Shown here: one piece after another, positions 1-14,973 of the stretch
Numbering within the stretch: position 1 is the stretch's first letter
How the letters are laid out: each line of letters starts with the position of its first letter
DNA from: Rhinopomastus cyanomelas
Lineage: Eukaryota > Chordata > Aves > Bucerotiformes > Rhinopomastidae
NCBI GenBank assembly: GCA_013400115.1
Contig: VXBP01001909.1
Coordinates: forward strand, 682,001-746,000
Direction of reading: 5' to 3'
DNA length: 64,000 nt
Program-made: the position numbers and the translations under genes
Notes under the pieces: model-generated
Seen by the model: the letters and a program-made list of their open reading frames with translations, nothing else
Database searches by the model: none
Told to the model about the DNA's origin: nothing

Positions 1-3000
1 GTAATTGCAATTGTAAATCTACTTAAAAAGAATCAACCCTTGCCTTGTTAGCACTGTCATGCAACAGGCCAGTGCCTCAAGATTCATCTCTGAACTGTTT
101 CTTTCTACCAAAGGGTAAAGCTGGACTCTACGACCCTTACAGGTCCCCTTCCAACTTGAGATACTCCCTTTCTGTGATACTTAGTTTAGAAAAATGCTTT
201 AAAATTTCAGATTATTACTATAGATATTTTGCTCTGTGACAACAGCTTGAAGATGTCAGCATTCTAAGGCCATGTTCATTCAGCCTGGAGATTTTAACTG
301 GTTCTCAACAATCTCACACAACAGAGTTTTAAATCTCATGACGTATCATAACTTTGAAGTTCCACCATATCCCTAGACAAAGCTGCACTGGCATATTTGA
401 AATGCAGAATTCATTGCACTGGCTGTTATCCAATCAGCAAGACAAAAAGCAAGTTCTCCTTGCTAACTCAACTAAAAGGATCGTGTCATCTGCAGATGTC
501 TGTTCATCATCAAACCCTTTTATCAGTTAAGTAATAAAAATATTTACTACTATCAATCTTTTCCCAATTACCTTAGTAATTTATTCAGGTTTATGGTATT
601 TCGTTCATTTTCTCAAGTTTCTTGATCTTTCAGACAAAATTATACATTATGGCAGATCTTTGCTCCAAATCAGGACAACTCTCTGCCCAAAGTGTATTGC
701 CCAGCCACACAGGAGACCAGGAATCAAAGGAGGAAGCAGAAAGTGCCTTTATGAATGTTGGTACCACTCTCAGACAGAAGCATCCTGTTGTCACTTAAAC
801 CCACCCTTTCACAAAATCCTAGACACTCAGAACACAAGTCTTGAACAATTTTTCTCAGTATCCAACTTGAACAACTAGTTTCTTATCAATCACAGTGAGG
901 AAATGGTTCTGAATGTGCACATTACATGACTGAATCCATTAAATACTCCTGATTTAGTCTTCTTTTGTCAGTTTGTTATACTGCTAATTCAGTGCTGCCT
1001 TGAGAATTCATAGGCATTCCTTAGACATAATACCTACAGAGTGCCAATTCTGTTACTCAGACTAAGAAAATTACTCTCCCTCCCAGAACATTCCACCATC
1101 AAAGCTTACTTGAATAATAAAATCTTCTCTTCTTCCTACAGCATTTTGTACCATTTCTGAGAAAATGAGGCAGTGATTATATCCAGAAATACAGTAACAT
1201 TTACTGAGACACGAAATGGAAAAACTACATTTGCAATTTATATTTACTAATTAAAGAGTCAAGGACTGAGTAACTTATATTTGTGAGAAAAAGCTGTCGT
1301 GAACTTGCTGGACATTAAATGTGAAACCTCTGCCATAACCACACACAGCAGTAATGACAGAAATCATTCAAGAAATATGCAGTAACTATTTATTCAGTAC
1401 ACATTAGACCCCCAGCAGCAGTATTGGGTTCAGTTTTTAGGCATCACACTTTGAGATGTGAAGTNAGTTTATAGCAGAGAAAAACAGTTACTGAACAACA
1501 TCTCTTATGTTTAAAGACAAGGATGTCTGTTTCTGACCTGTGTCTGCATAGAAAACAACTGTGAGAAGCACCCTAAAAATCACCAGCTTCCTGCTCCACC
1601 TGCAATCCCAAAGTCATCAACATCTTCTACTGTGCTCACACTCTTTTTTTCCTGGTTCAGGAACAACTATTAGATACCTGATCCAAGGAGATTCTCAACA
1701 TCCCCCAAATTTGCCCATTTGTCTTGTGGTCATGCAAATCACATTGCCAGGGAAACAGCATCACTTAGTCTTCTAGTTTACCAGTACCTCGAGTGAGAGT
1801 AGAGTAGAGCCTTTGACTGAAGGCTGACAGAGCTTTAAGATATAAGAACTTAGCTGTTCTTTGATAGACCAAAAATTATTTTGTAATTAACTAGACATTT
1901 CCTGGCTAGCTACCAGGTACAGAGTACGCTCTTACTGTCCTTGTCTAGTTAATATTTCAAATGTTCTAAAAGTTTCATAAAATATAACTAACATTGTAGC
2001 CCCTTAATTTCATCGTTCACTTAGCGTACGATGTTACCTACATGATTCCCTGCAAGGAAATGCAGTTACAAATCTTTTCCCATTCCATAGGGTATGGTGA
2101 GACACAAGTAGTGAGAAGCATCACAAACTAAACCTGGACATTTCAATGACCAAATGATAGGGGAAGGCTTAATATTACTTACGCAATGGCACTAGTCTTA
2201 CATTTTAAGAAGTAAAATCCCTTTAATACTAAGTGAATCATACAACAACAACAAGAGAGTCAGAGTCAAAATTTAAATGCATGATATTTCAGTTCTTCAT
2301 GGAACTTTACTATCTTGGTAGTGTACTGGCTCTTGGTAGGTGCACTACTACTTTCTGAAACTGAAAGCAAAAAATTCCAACTACACAGTGCCATTCAAAA
2401 ATAACCCTACCAATGAGAGAATCAAGAGAGACTGAAATTCTGGACTCACTATGCAGATCAAGTAGAAATCATCTTTCTGAAAGGGTACTGTGCCTTATGA
2501 AACTGGAATTGGTAATGATTGGTAACAGTTTAATAACTGGCACAACATTCTACTGTAGATTCTTCCAGAAGGGACCACGTTCCAAAAACATACGGGCAAC
2601 ACTCAAATGCCAATTATTAGTTTTTAAAAGAAGACAGCAGAAAAGTAAAATGAACTGCGAGCAGAAGTTGGCTCCCCATATCTTCAGTTTTATTTATCAG
2701 ACTGAAAAATCTCTCCAGCCTTTTCTTTTCCTGTATAAGACCAAAACTCTGATGTTCTGTTTGTATTACAATTACACTAATTCAATGCAGGTCACTTGCT
2801 TCTTACTGAGTCCAGATGACATTTAGTAAGCTAAACATGTGCCAATTAGCTTAAAAAAAAAAAAAAGTGGTGTGGGGGGACCTGACTGCCTCTGGGTAGG
2901 TCATACAGTGGCTACAGAACACAATTGCTTGAATTACATTTTTACATTTTGACTTAACATCACAGAACCGAGGCTAAAAACTACCCTTTCCTTCCTGTAC

Positions 3001-3615
3001 ACCTTCTAGGTTTCTCACACTGAAATGTACTCATTTAAAAGCCATCTCTCTCCCGCCCTGAGGTGACAAGCACAAATACTCACCAGTTTTTATTGTTTCC
3101 TCTTTCTCCACCCAATTTAAAAAAGACCAAAAAAGAAACACCTGTGCCCCTTCCCACCCCTAACCCTCCCCCAAAAAGCAACCACCACATTTTTAATGTT
3201 CTAAGAAGAGCAAGCAATGTAGCTTCCACTCCAATATCCCCAGTGGCTAACCTTTTCATTTGAACTTACACAGTAAAAAAAGAATAACATGGCACTAGAG
3301 GTTTAATGAACACTAAAAATAATAATGATCTAAGCCTCTTCCATTTCTGCAAAAACATTTATATTCCTAAATCAACCTGAACTGCCACGTAATTAGCCAC
3401 ATAATAACCTTTCCTGATAATGCACAGAAACTGGTTCCAGAGGGGTAGGAAAATCATCAGACTTATCTTCAAACAACAAATAAGCAACATGCTTTTGTTG
3501 ATGCCTTAGTCATGATGAAGGGCTGAATCTTTTCTGACAAAACAATAGCAATAAAATTATAATTAAAATCTATGCTACTAAATAAAGTGATAGTTTAGAC
3601 TTGGTGCAAGTGATG

Positions 3616-3798
3616 ACGGAGCACTGGAACAGGCTGCCCAGAGGGGTTGTGGAGTCTCCTTCACTGGAGACATTTAAGACCCGCCTGGATGTGTTCCTGT
3701 GTGACTTGGTCTAGGTGATCCTGCTGTGGCGGGGGGATTGGACTAGATGATCTTTCGAGGTCCCTTCCAATCCCTAATGATTCTGTGATTCTGTGATA
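3616..3798 (+). repeat. CR1 LINE 3' end
   Basis: Reads as the standard bird CR1 tail: a segment like GAACAGGCTGCCCAGAGGGG, then the GGATTGGACTAGATGATC motif and the terminal ATTCTGTG 8-mer repeats. Heavily 5'-truncated, as is usual for CR1. Confidence 0.95.
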
Positions 3799-5551
3799 AC
3801 TGACAGAAAACGTGTCAATGGGATTTTTCTAACCATGTCTGGATTTGGCATCCTTTCCCTGCCCCCAGACATAATATGAAAGTAATATGAATTGTAAACT
3901 CATGGCCTGGTTAGTTGTTTATTCTACAAACACACTGAATTACACAAGTTCATTATTGCTTGTATTATCTCAAGGTTTTGTACCCATCTCTGCTTTCTCC
4001 CAACATCATCTCCTCCACACGGTACAGGAAACAGAAGCATAAAACAAAGTCTAATTTGATGCCATTACTATAATGGCATCTAACCCTAATTAAATGTCCT
4101 CCAGACTTGGCCATCATCTTCAGAACATATCCTAGAGGAAACACTTCTAGAAGGAGAAGACATGCAGGTAATCTGCTTAGTTCCATCTACATGCTATTGC
4201 TCTACAGCATTTCTTCACAGAATTAAGAAAGTTCATACCAAAAGATAACATTTTGAGGTCATAAAAATACACAGACACTGAGATGAAACTGAACTTGCAT
4301 CTAAATTTGTTTAAACAGAGTTTTAAACAAACCAGAAGGGACAATTTTTTTTTTTTTTAAAAGGCAACCATGTACCAAGATTCTCAAATTACTTAACCTG
4401 GAAAATCTTATTGCAGCATTGACAAAATGGTGTAAGTTTTGGTGCTGATCTGTGGTCTGTGTTGTACTTCCCTATCCAAACACTTATTAATCACATTTGC
4501 TACATTTTTCTTCAGGTCTGGCATAACCTATTGCATTTTGTTTCAAGATGGGTATCACAGCTACAAAGACTGACACTGCAGGGAAAAAAAACTACAAGTG
4601 AAAGCAAAGCGCTGTTACTATAGGTAAACATAGAAATAACATTCCTTCAGAAACAGTTAGAAAAAAAATACAGCCTATATTACTGGAAAAATTACAGTTT
4701 AGCAATGTGGCTGTTGCAATCACTAAAGTATGCAAACAATATAGCAATGGTTGAAACAGTGACTGGAAACACTGATATCGTATAAATGGGCCATATCATA
4801 CCCTTAATTCCTAGCAGCTTGTCCCCAGTTTGTACAAAAAAAACCTTCAAGGCAGAAGGAGGGAAGGAATTTTGAATGAAAAGGTTCTTCAAGACTCAGC
4901 AGCCATATACAGTTACATGGCCTTTCCTCTCTCCTTCAGCAGGTATGTTCATAATCCTAGCTCTTCTAGCAATATGACAACTATTTTCTGGGTAAACTAT
5001 GCATTTCACATAAAAAGCATATCAAGAGTTAATGTCACTTAAGCAGCTCCTGAACAGCATCCTGAACAGCACGGTACTTCACAGCACATGTACACAACTA
5101 CCCACTGAAAGCTTTACAGATGTGGGAAAGGCACACTTTGAAAATGCTGATGCTCTCACCTCTCTCTCTTGCTCTAATTGTATGTATTCATTCCACTCAA
5201 GCAGCTTCAGAGAAATTCCTCTATCCAACATGATGGTCCCCAGCTTGAGATAATAGTATCTAAAGAGCTCCCTATAGCAAAGACAGAGGCAAGAGATATT
5301 CATAAGCAAATACAGTAAGGCATGACTGACATCTGTGTTAGCAGACAGATGCATGCAATTTGGAAAAGAAGAATAACCCTTTATCAGCTAGTTACCTTCT
5401 CAACATAAGAAAGTAATAACCAAATCTACACACGAGTCTGCAAAGAGTCACAGAATTAACAAAATGGCTCAATTTCTCTGTAGATCCAAGCCCAACAAAC
5501 AAGACCATTAAAAGCAAAAGACTACAGACTCTAAAGATTTCTGAGGGACAC

Positions 5552-5705
5552 CACAGAATTACAGCATGATTGAGATTGCAAGGCACCTCTGCAAGTCATC
5601 TTGTCCAACTCCCCTGCTCATGCAGGGTTCCTACAAGACAGGTGCCCAGGACCAGGTCCAGATGGCTTTTGAATAACTTATGTAAGATTCACAACACTCC
5701 CTCGC
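5552..5705 (-). repeat. CR1 LINE 3' fragment, diverged
   Basis: On the plus strand it begins with a diverged CACAGAATTACAG and continues GTCATCTTGTCCAACTCCCC, the reverse complement of a CR1 tail. Substitutions in the terminal motif suggest an old insertion. Confidence 0.8.
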
Positions 5706-7865
5706 TGAAAGGGCTTGTAGCACTCAAATACAGCAGGGCTGAAGAAAAACAGTACCTCATGGAAGCCTCTAATTGGAAAGGCAATACAAGTGAAAAAAAC
5801 CCTAAAGAAGAGACTTGACATGGAATATGGAGAATTGTTAACTACTATGAATGTTCAAGGCAAAGTGACCTCCTTCTGTACAGTCCTGAAAGACAATAAT
5901 TAAGCATAATGAACAAACAGCTTCACAGGGCCTTGACATTCCCCTTGATGTTCTGCATCCTCCTTTTGTCAGTGTTCATCAGGAGACCAACCCTCATCTG
6001 GGAGAAAAAGTGATCCCTCTGGGGAGATTGCTTCTCTTGCTCATGAGTACATTTATTATCACAGATAAGCTCTTACATCAAAAATTTCTGATACGAATCA
6101 TGAGAGGTGGACCACAGTGTCATCATCTTGTTAGAACAGAGTAATGACTGGTTACATCAGGCAACCTGAGTCTCAAGAGATGGCAACGTAAGCTGTGAGC
6201 TAACAGCACGGCTACAAATTCCAGACAATCCATTCATCCAGAGGGCTAACATAAGACTTTGCACTAAGAGGGACATGGTTGTACCTACAAACTTGACATT
6301 TCTATTAGACCTTAAAATTTCCTGGAACAGAAACTTCCCTCTACCACTGATGACCTCCCTCCAAAACTCCATACATTTAGCCTCACAGCAGGCTGCAAAG
6401 TACACCCAGATCTACTTCAAAGCAGAAATGAGAGCAACTGAATTGCAAGACAGCAAGAGCTGGAAAGCTGAGGACTGCTGTCTCAAACTTCTGGGTGTTC
6501 TGCCTGAAGACACAGCACTCGGACTGAAGGCACCAAGTGCACATGATAAAGCACAAGTTTCCCTAGAATAGGCAGCAAGGCCAGAATGTGCAAAGGGCAG
6601 TATCTTGATCATTCCTTCTGTAGTTGATCTTGTAAACAGTTAGGCAGTGATGTTCTGAACCAGCACATCATACCCAAAAGGGCCTTTCCTATGCCACAGC
6701 TCCAAGTGTTGCATGAGCAAGAACCCGAACAAGGCCAGTGTTCAGTAAATTAGCTTTGTCCATAAGTAGTTGTGGCCACTGAAGAAGGCAACTGGCATTC
6801 ATAAATGAGAAGGAACAAAGAATATAGCACAGAATGCTATAAAAGATGATTAAACAAGACATCTAACCAGACTGAAGAATGTTCTTGTGAAGAAAATTTT
6901 ACTTATTTTAAGCAGTAGCAAACTCCACAGGCAATCTTAAGCCTGCTGACATACAAAAGGGAAGGGGATGAGGGATTCCTCAACACTTCCTTTACAGGTG
7001 TGAGACTAAAGACAGGGGATGCGAGTACAAGTGCTACAGAGCGCTGAGCTAGAATGTGTTAGACTGACAGAAGCAAATACTCAGATGGGAACCACAAAAG
7101 AGAAAAGACAAATAATCCATTTGGTTGAGCTGAAATTCTAGCTGGGACTAAAACATTTATCTTAAGAAAAGCATTAATCATTTCAGATGGGATAAACTGA
7201 TTCAGAGATTCACTGCCTGTGACTGTATTTTTCATATTAAACTATCCAGTGACTGCAAGTCTGAAAGTTTCATGCAGAGGTGTCTACCAGTACAGATAAA
7301 ATACAGAATGAGTTTCCCTGAGCTCTAATGAATTCTGCTCCAAAGACATTCATCTGACATCCAGTTAATGTCAGGAATACATAACAAGATGAATACAAAC
7401 AACAAACATTTTCTACACGCTAGTTTAGCATTCCCAAGGCACCCATTCTCGGCAATAAAACTAAGAGCCTCAGTTTAGTGTCAAGTGGAAACTTAAAGTT
7501 CATTACAGATCTTTGCAATAATGTTTTGCAGAAAGCTGTAACAGGGATCGACAGTTCACACTCACATGGTCAGCAGGAAGGCATCATGAAAGCTACTGAG
7601 AAAGCAATGCCTTTGAGTTTTGGTAAACATGGAAAAAATAACCGAGCAAATAGATTTCACAGTATCACTGCCTGTCTGAAAAAAAGCCAGTGCTAACAAG
7701 GCAAATAAAAATAATCCATAAATTCATGTGGGTGTAATACATGGAGTTCTTTGAGAACACAAACATATCCCTGTCTAGAAAGATAGGCATACAAATACAG
7801 AGTTAAGTTCTTTTGATTAGAGATACAGAGATATGTAGATATAAAATTCCAAACTAACTCCTCTG

Positions 7866-7895
7866 TGTATATATTTTTTTTATATATATATATGT
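7866..7895. repeat. TA-rich microsatellite
   Basis: A T-run followed by TATATATATATATG within intron 6. Confidence 0.9.
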
Positions 7896-9492
7896 AAAAT
7901 ACACAAAAAAGTATGTAAATATAATAGCAATAAAAAATTCAACATTTTCTTCACCTTTACTCAACTGAGGCAGATTTCAACAGGTTTGGTAGTAGCTGTA
8001 ACCACTGGAAAGAAATAAACAATACCAATTTTCTTTGTCTGAAAATCTTGAGGCTTCTGGCCATCTATTTATGTTCTTGAGCAAGTTCATTGTTCTGCCT
8101 CAGAACAAGATTTGCATGCATTTCCTTACCATGGCTCTTGTACTGGTGATGAAGTGTAACTCTGAAGTACAGGAGCACAGGGTACAGCAGTTCAGGAAAG
8201 ATGAGTCCTTACAACACAGCAGTTACATTCCATTAGCTACTCACATGCATCCCCTGACCTCACAGCCACTTTTCCCTTGGGAAGCTGGCATGCAGAGACA
8301 GCAAAATACAAGTAAAACAAATACTTCTGGAAAATCTAGAGGACATCTCCATGGCTGGGTTTTCATCTTCACTGAAGGCCCTAATACTGCTGCTACCCAA
8401 GTCAAAAAGACAGTAAGTTGCAGTATGCCCTCTTCCTCTAACAGGCAACCTTCAAACACAAGAGGATCAAAGACAAAATTCAAACAAAAACCTGCAGTTT
8501 TCACAGATGTGGAGAATCTGTGCAAAACAGAACTGCAGTCTCTTAAGGAGGAGACTTTGCCAGGTTTCACCACTGTGGCTTGCCTTGCCTTTTCTCTCCT
8601 GCTGCAGAGCTCCCATTTGCCCAGTCAAAGGACAGGTAGAAGAGAGGAAAATTAATGTCAAAATCTGGGAAAAAAGTGTGATTGCCAGGGTTGCCAGTCT
8701 CTTATCTAGTCACAATGTGTCTTCCAATAACTGTTAAGGGCAAACTCTGGTACAAATGTAATTACGACATCCGCTGTAAACCTTTTTCTTCAATTAAAAG
8801 TAAAGGTTCATTTTATAGAAGATTAATTCCCTTGAGGTCTGAAAGAAATCTGAGTCAACCATGGTTTTATTTTCTGAATATGGGTAAGTAATTGAGGTAA
8901 AATTCTAATTAGACTACTATGCAGCAGTGGGAAAAGAAAGCACAGCATGAAACAATATGTGGAGGACATGTATGGCCCTTAATGGCTTATGAAAATTAAC
9001 ATTATAGCCACTGATTTCATCCATAAGAAGAGAAAGTACTAAAGGGTCAAGAACCAACTCTACAAAAAGGCATCCAAGCGGCTCAAGCCGTCCCAGGAAG
9101 CCACAGTGTGTTACACCAAAATCTGTACCAGTACAAACTTCCCAAAGATATCAAGTCAGCCCCAAGTTCACATCACAAGTCAAACACCGTTATTCAGAAA
9201 CTGGCTCTGCGGTTATAAAATTCACAGAGGAAGAGGTGGCAAAGAAATGGAAATTAAAAGGAAGAGGAGATTTTGTTCATTAGAACTTTCTCTTCTGCAC
9301 ATAACCTAATGTAAGTGTTAGTAACCCCCAAGGGCACCCAATGCTCATTGTCTCTTTCTCAAACTACGAGAAAATTGATAAGATACCATTTGCTGAAAGC
9401 AAAGCACACCGAGTACAGGCCAAAGTCCTCCTGAAAGCAGCTCCCAACCACAGATATAAAAAACAGCCATCCCAGGGTTCCCTTCATCTACC

Positions 9493-9590
9493 AACACAGA
9501 ATCACAGAACACCAGGGGTTGGAAGGGACTTCTGGGGATCATCTAGTTCAACCTTCCAGCAAAACACTTCCACGAGGCAGATGAATCAGC
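9493..9590 (-). repeat. CR1 LINE 3' fragment
   Basis: CACAGAATCACAGAACACCA followed by GGTTGGAAGGGACTTCTGGG and ATCATCTAGTTCAACC is the reverse complement of a CR1 3' end. Only about 100 bp remain. Confidence 0.9.
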
Positions 9591-12500
9591 AGCGGATGCA
9601 ATGGGGATGCTTGTAACTACACCGTTTTAAGAACACACATATACAACAGTCAACAAATGTAACATGAAAGGGCAAGAGCCTGCTTTGATACTCTTGCATA
9701 AATCAGCCTTCAAGAAAATGCACAGAAGCAGGTCTAATGTTCACAGTTTTTGTGAAAAGTGTGGTGTTAAAGTAACTTAAATTATTAAGGTACAAGAATG
9801 TATTTACACTTCTTAGTTTTTTTGATGGGGCCAGGAACACCAGAGACTTGAAATCAAAATTATTGCTGCATCTGAACTAAATGGACTTTTCTACTCAAGT
9901 TTCTGAATAGTACAAAATCCAACCATGTAATTTTGCCATTCCTGTGGAAGTTGGTACTTTTGAAAGTTCAGGTACATCAAAAACACTCAAACACAAGGTC
10001 CTTTGTTGTATCTGGGAATCTTCAAAAATAATAAGCAGCACCTCTACAATTCATGACAAACAGAAAGACAGGCTGGCCTCTTGGGAGCAGTTTCTCAACA
10101 AATCTTCCATCTTCAGACCTTCATGTTCACATAGACTAAGGTGAACTTCTTCATCCAACAAAGGAGAAAACTGCTTCTACTGATGGTGGTTCTTCCCCAC
10201 CACTACTACCAATATCATCAGTATGTGAGGGTGCGACAGCATCCTTCTAGCAGAGCTACAATGGATGGAGACAAGTCATGGCAACATCAAGCCTCCATGC
10301 TCCTTGAGCAAGTTTGTCCAGGACCATTGGATGGTTGCCTCATACTGTTGTTGCACCACACAGTCATCACTATTGTGACATGCCAGGTAAAACACAGACA
10401 TGCTTTTCAGTACTACAGTCATGCTTGTGCTGCGTAGCTATATCATGGGCATGGTAATCCGGTTGATTTTTATCAAAGCCCCTTTCCAACACCCTGAAGC
10501 AGCTTCGGGAATCATAATGCCAGATCAGAAACACTGCAACAGAATACACTCACTCCTCCTGTAATTGAATTTAAAAAAATAATGGAAAAGGTTAAACTTT
10601 GTATCAAATAACTTTATGCTGAACCAAATCTCAGTGTACCCGCAACTGCTGGAATGCCAACAAGCCAGCAGCAGAAATCCTGCAGCATGTGCTTTAGTCA
10701 CTTGGAGAAATGCAATTCTGTGCCCAAAACCAATCCAGGCACTACAGATGAATTCAGTATTAAAGGTTATGAATTACAGTTTGAAACAGCAATTATTTGT
10801 TATACCAAGAGACGTAAATGTGGCTCAGAGGCCAAGCACGTTACTGGGGATACAGACACACTAGTACAGTGTACTGCTCCCGAGTCACAGCCAAGTCACG
10901 TCCTGCCCTCTGAGAGCCCTGCTATCTGAGCACCCATCAACTTTTCAACGCCCAAACACACACACATGCCCTTTGGCTTTTAGCCTGTCCTACTACTAAC
11001 CCAGGGCTACAGCAGCAAGACCCTTCTCTAAGAATATCAGCTTAAAGTATTTCTACAGTAGCAAGAATCTTCTAACTACTTCGTACAGCAAATATTTTCA
11101 CACTAACAAAGTGGCATCGCATCAATTTATTCCAGAGTCGCTAATTATAAACCACTGCAATATTCCATTTATATATCCATATGTTGTACGACAATTCTCA
11201 TGAATGCAACTGTCAAATTTTAAAGGAGCTTTACACCGATTTCTTGTAAAAGTTAATTAATCTGACTGTGTAATAGCATTCCAATTCTTTAAAGTGACTC
11301 TTTTTGTTTGTTTTAAAAGTCAGGAAGTTATAAATGCTCATTTTCAGATGCAAAAATCCAATGATTACCACTTCTAAATAGCAAAAAATTCAGCCTGCAC
11401 AAATTAGTTGGAAGAAACAGAAAGCAAGATGGAATAGCATTCTTCCCTCATCTGACTAAAATCTGACATACTGACAAAGTGCCCACAGAATTGCGTAAAG
11501 GTAGGACATTACGGGAGAGCTCACTTGTGTCCCTATGTACCTGCCCAATGCAGACATGCCCTCTGTCCCAAGGTCAGACCTCACGAGTCTTGAATTTCTT
11601 ATGGAACATTCTGGCTGCAAGGAAAGCCTATTTTAATACAGGCATGTCAGTCTGGCCATAAGTCTTGTGCTTGCCAATGCTACCTGGCTTACGTTTACCT
11701 ACGGAAACATTCATAGCATGAAAAAAAGGGCACAGCTGCAGAGAAAATACTGGGCTACCACCTCTATTACCATGGCTACGGTCATGACACCAGGACACTA
11801 GGAAATGAAAGACAGACCATCGCAGGTTGCCTTAAATTCCAGTATAAAAGTCTTTGCTGAAAACATATCATTAGCTTTCAAAACTGTTCAAAATTTCTGT
11901 GTGAGAAATGAATAACTTAACACACCTGAACATTCCCAGAATCTCCAGAGTTTCTGTAATTCTCACTACAGATGCTGTCTTGTTAGTTCTAACTTCCTCT
12001 ACCACGCATACTTTGTACCATCAACAGTGTAGCACAGAGTTGGGAATGTTAGTTAGTAAAGCTGAGTTTTTTTAGGCAGACAAGTAACAAGCAGCCTTTT
12101 CAACAATTACATCTGCGCTTACTTTGCTGAAACCAGAAACCGATTATGCGTTAAGATTTGAGGTGTTTGCAAAGCCCTACGCACAAACTTCCCAAGCAAT
12201 GTGAATTCTCAGTCATGGTAAAGAAGCTCTGAACAACAACAGAAATCTGGAGGTAACACTTGTGTTTATTCCTTTCCTGTGGGAACACCAATAATGAGAA
12301 CTTAGAACTAGAAAAAAAGCCTTGATCCATACAGCTTTAAAACACAGACCACATCATGTAAAAATACAAACTTTTACTGTACTTTCCTGCAGGCAGACAA
12401 CACAGCTTTCAAGCCGCTTTTTCTGCCACGGGATTTCAGAAGTACTTCCTACACAGTGTCTCAATGCACTTTCAGAATCATGTAATGACACCAAAGGACA

Positions 12501-13091
12501 TTAATACATAAAAATCTAATGCAAAAGTCACCAACTCAATGCCCAAATGACTTTAATTCGTTCAAAAACTACCGACTATGTGTTAGAGCTTTGTTTAAGC
12601 ATTCCATCAGTGAAATACAAGGCTGAATTGAAAAAGCCAGGCTGGTTTCATTCACCTCAAAAACCAGGGTGGTCTATGGGCAATTTTTGATACCACTGGT
12701 GTTGCCAGGGGAACAAAATGAAAACAGGTGCAATCAAATTCAAATTAAAGATTCAGTTCTATTTTAAACCACTTTCAAACAAAGTTTCCATAAACTTTTT
12801 AACTGATACTACTACAAATTTGACAATACTTTATAACAAGAAAAGGATTATAAGTTGTCTTTAGACCATCAAGTTTTAACCGAAACAAATTTAGTCTGAT
12901 TGGCAACCCTGCCTTTTAAATAAATAAATTTCTCCCATTAAATATGCATCATCCTCTTTAAAAATGACCCAGTGTACATTTTAAGGCAATATAATACCAA
13001 GAACAAAAACAGGGTACATACAGTCTTAATAAACTCTCTCCATCCCAAATTTTACCTTCCCTTCCATTTAAGCAAATTTTCAGGGTTTTTT

Positions 13092-13200
13092 TGCAAAGTA
13101 ATCAACCAGCATAGACTTAAAGCACTTTAAAATCTTATGGTAAGCAGCAATAAAAGCTTAATATTTGTGTCCTAATCTGATCATGGTTTTCTCCCACGTG
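13092..13200. repeat. 109-bp duplicated intronic element, copy A
   Basis: Aligns without gaps to 15781-15889, with about 85 of 109 positions identical by my count, including an unbroken 15-base core around AGCAATAAAAGCTTAAT. It is not CR1, and its family is unknown to me. An AATAAA lies in the core on the plus strand. Confidence 0.75.
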
Positions 13201-14805
13201 ATTTAAAAAAAAAATATAAGAGAAATACCCCTTTAACTAAAGCCCAAGTAAATACAGTTTTGCTTTTAAGAAGTGTAAGAACACATTACGAATTTGCCAA
13301 TATAGTAGTCAAGTCTCTTTAAAGTTCTTCCTCCAAGTCAACAAGTCATACTAACAGAAAGCACATTAAAGTTTAAGGAAAAAATGAACATATCATTCAC
13401 ATCAATATATATCTGTTCATTCAAGCTTCCACAAACCTCTAAAGCATTATTTACTGAGTTCTTTTTTCGCTTAGCAAGACACTAGTCACATACAAAAATC
13501 CAAGCAGACCTACTTCAATTAAAGCCAATCCAGAATTCCCTCCTTTTCAATAAAGCCAGCAGCCAGACCGTTGAACAAAAACTAATCTTGTATAGTTTGT
13601 GTTTAACCTGAAACTTGACAGATTATAGAATTAAAAAGAAACAGAAGCATCTGCAGTGAACATACACAGCTCACAAATTTTGTTTAGAAATCTGCCATAT
13701 ATTTCATAGTATCCTGCAGGGTATTGTTAAATCTTTAGCAAAAGGAGTTCTCTCATAAACCTGTGCATGACCAGCTTGCTGAATAATTTTCTGAAGTCCA
13801 TAGTGCAATTTAAGAATAAATTTAATAAATGGTACCAATGGTGGAAAGGCTTCTTCAAGTAAGAACATCTGTAAAGTTAAACTAATAACAGTTTTGTAGC
13901 ATTACATTTGTGGTTCTATTTTTAATGCACCCTCATGATTTACTACTAATTGCCTAGTTCAAATAAAATTTTCTTGAGATCTTCATGTTTCAAAATAGTT
14001 TGCTTTGCACTTTGAACTATGTTTACAGTTTTACTAACATTACAAATGAGCAGATCTACAGTGATTTGAAACTTCTGAATGAGCTTTCTGCTGGGGGTTT
14101 GTTGCAATGCTCACCCAAGTCATCAAGAATCCTTCCAACAATTTCATGGCTTCATTCAGCTTCTGTTTACTGTTCCAACATCTTGGAAAAATAATATTCC
14201 CAAGTCAAACATTTACCTATTAAAATATCTTGCAAATGAATGGGTAGTATCACTGTGTGGGCCTTTTTTCAGATTAGCACTTCTAAGAATCTGAATCAGG
14301 CACAAAAGATACACAGAATTACATGAACCTAACCAAGGTCAAACTTCCTTTACAGTTATTTTAGTTACAGTTTCAAGTTAACTCACTAGTGTGTAATTAT
14401 GAAATTAGTGTACTCGATCCTCTGCTTACTTTGAAAGTGATTAATCAAAGTCAGCGAAAACCAACAATTAAGTGAGGTATGTTTCAAATTTCCTATTCAG
14501 GAGTAAGTCTAAAAAGAAGAACTAATTTTGTTTTAATTAAACCCTCATTTAGAAGCATGAAATAAATGTTTTCCATTTAATTCAAATTAAACTCCAGTTC
14601 CAGTGCAAATTTCAAATGTTCTCTGCTTCTGCTACTTTATTACACACATTAACATCTTCTTTTTGTGCACATGCAACCAACAAACCCAACAGCATTACAA
14701 AGTGTAAAGGATTTATAGTTTGAGCAGTAATAAGCGTATTACTCATCCTACCAAAAAAAAAAAACACCCAAAAAGCTTAAAGAAATCTAGTGATACTAAG
14801 GTGTG

Positions 14806-14973
14806 AAGAGGCATTCTTTATGCCCGGGTGTTGAGGCATCTCCTTCTCTGGAGACGTTTAAAACCCACTTGGACATGTTCCTGTGCAACATGATCTAAGG
14901 GATCCTGCTTTGAAAGGGGGATTGCACTAGATAATCTTTTGAGGTCCCTTTCAACCCCTAATGTTATGTGATA
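14806..14973 (+). repeat. CR1 LINE 3' end
   Basis: Contains TCTCTGGAGACGTTTAAAAC, GGATCCTGCT and GCACTAGATAATCTTTTGAG, the CR1 tail in plus orientation. It is of the same subfamily type as the copies at 3616, 15100 and 51679. Confidence 0.9.

Noticed and set aside
2413..2826. 137-codon plus-strand open frame
   Set aside because: AT-driven composition, no motif, no splice or conservation cue; consistent with chance in 64 kb.
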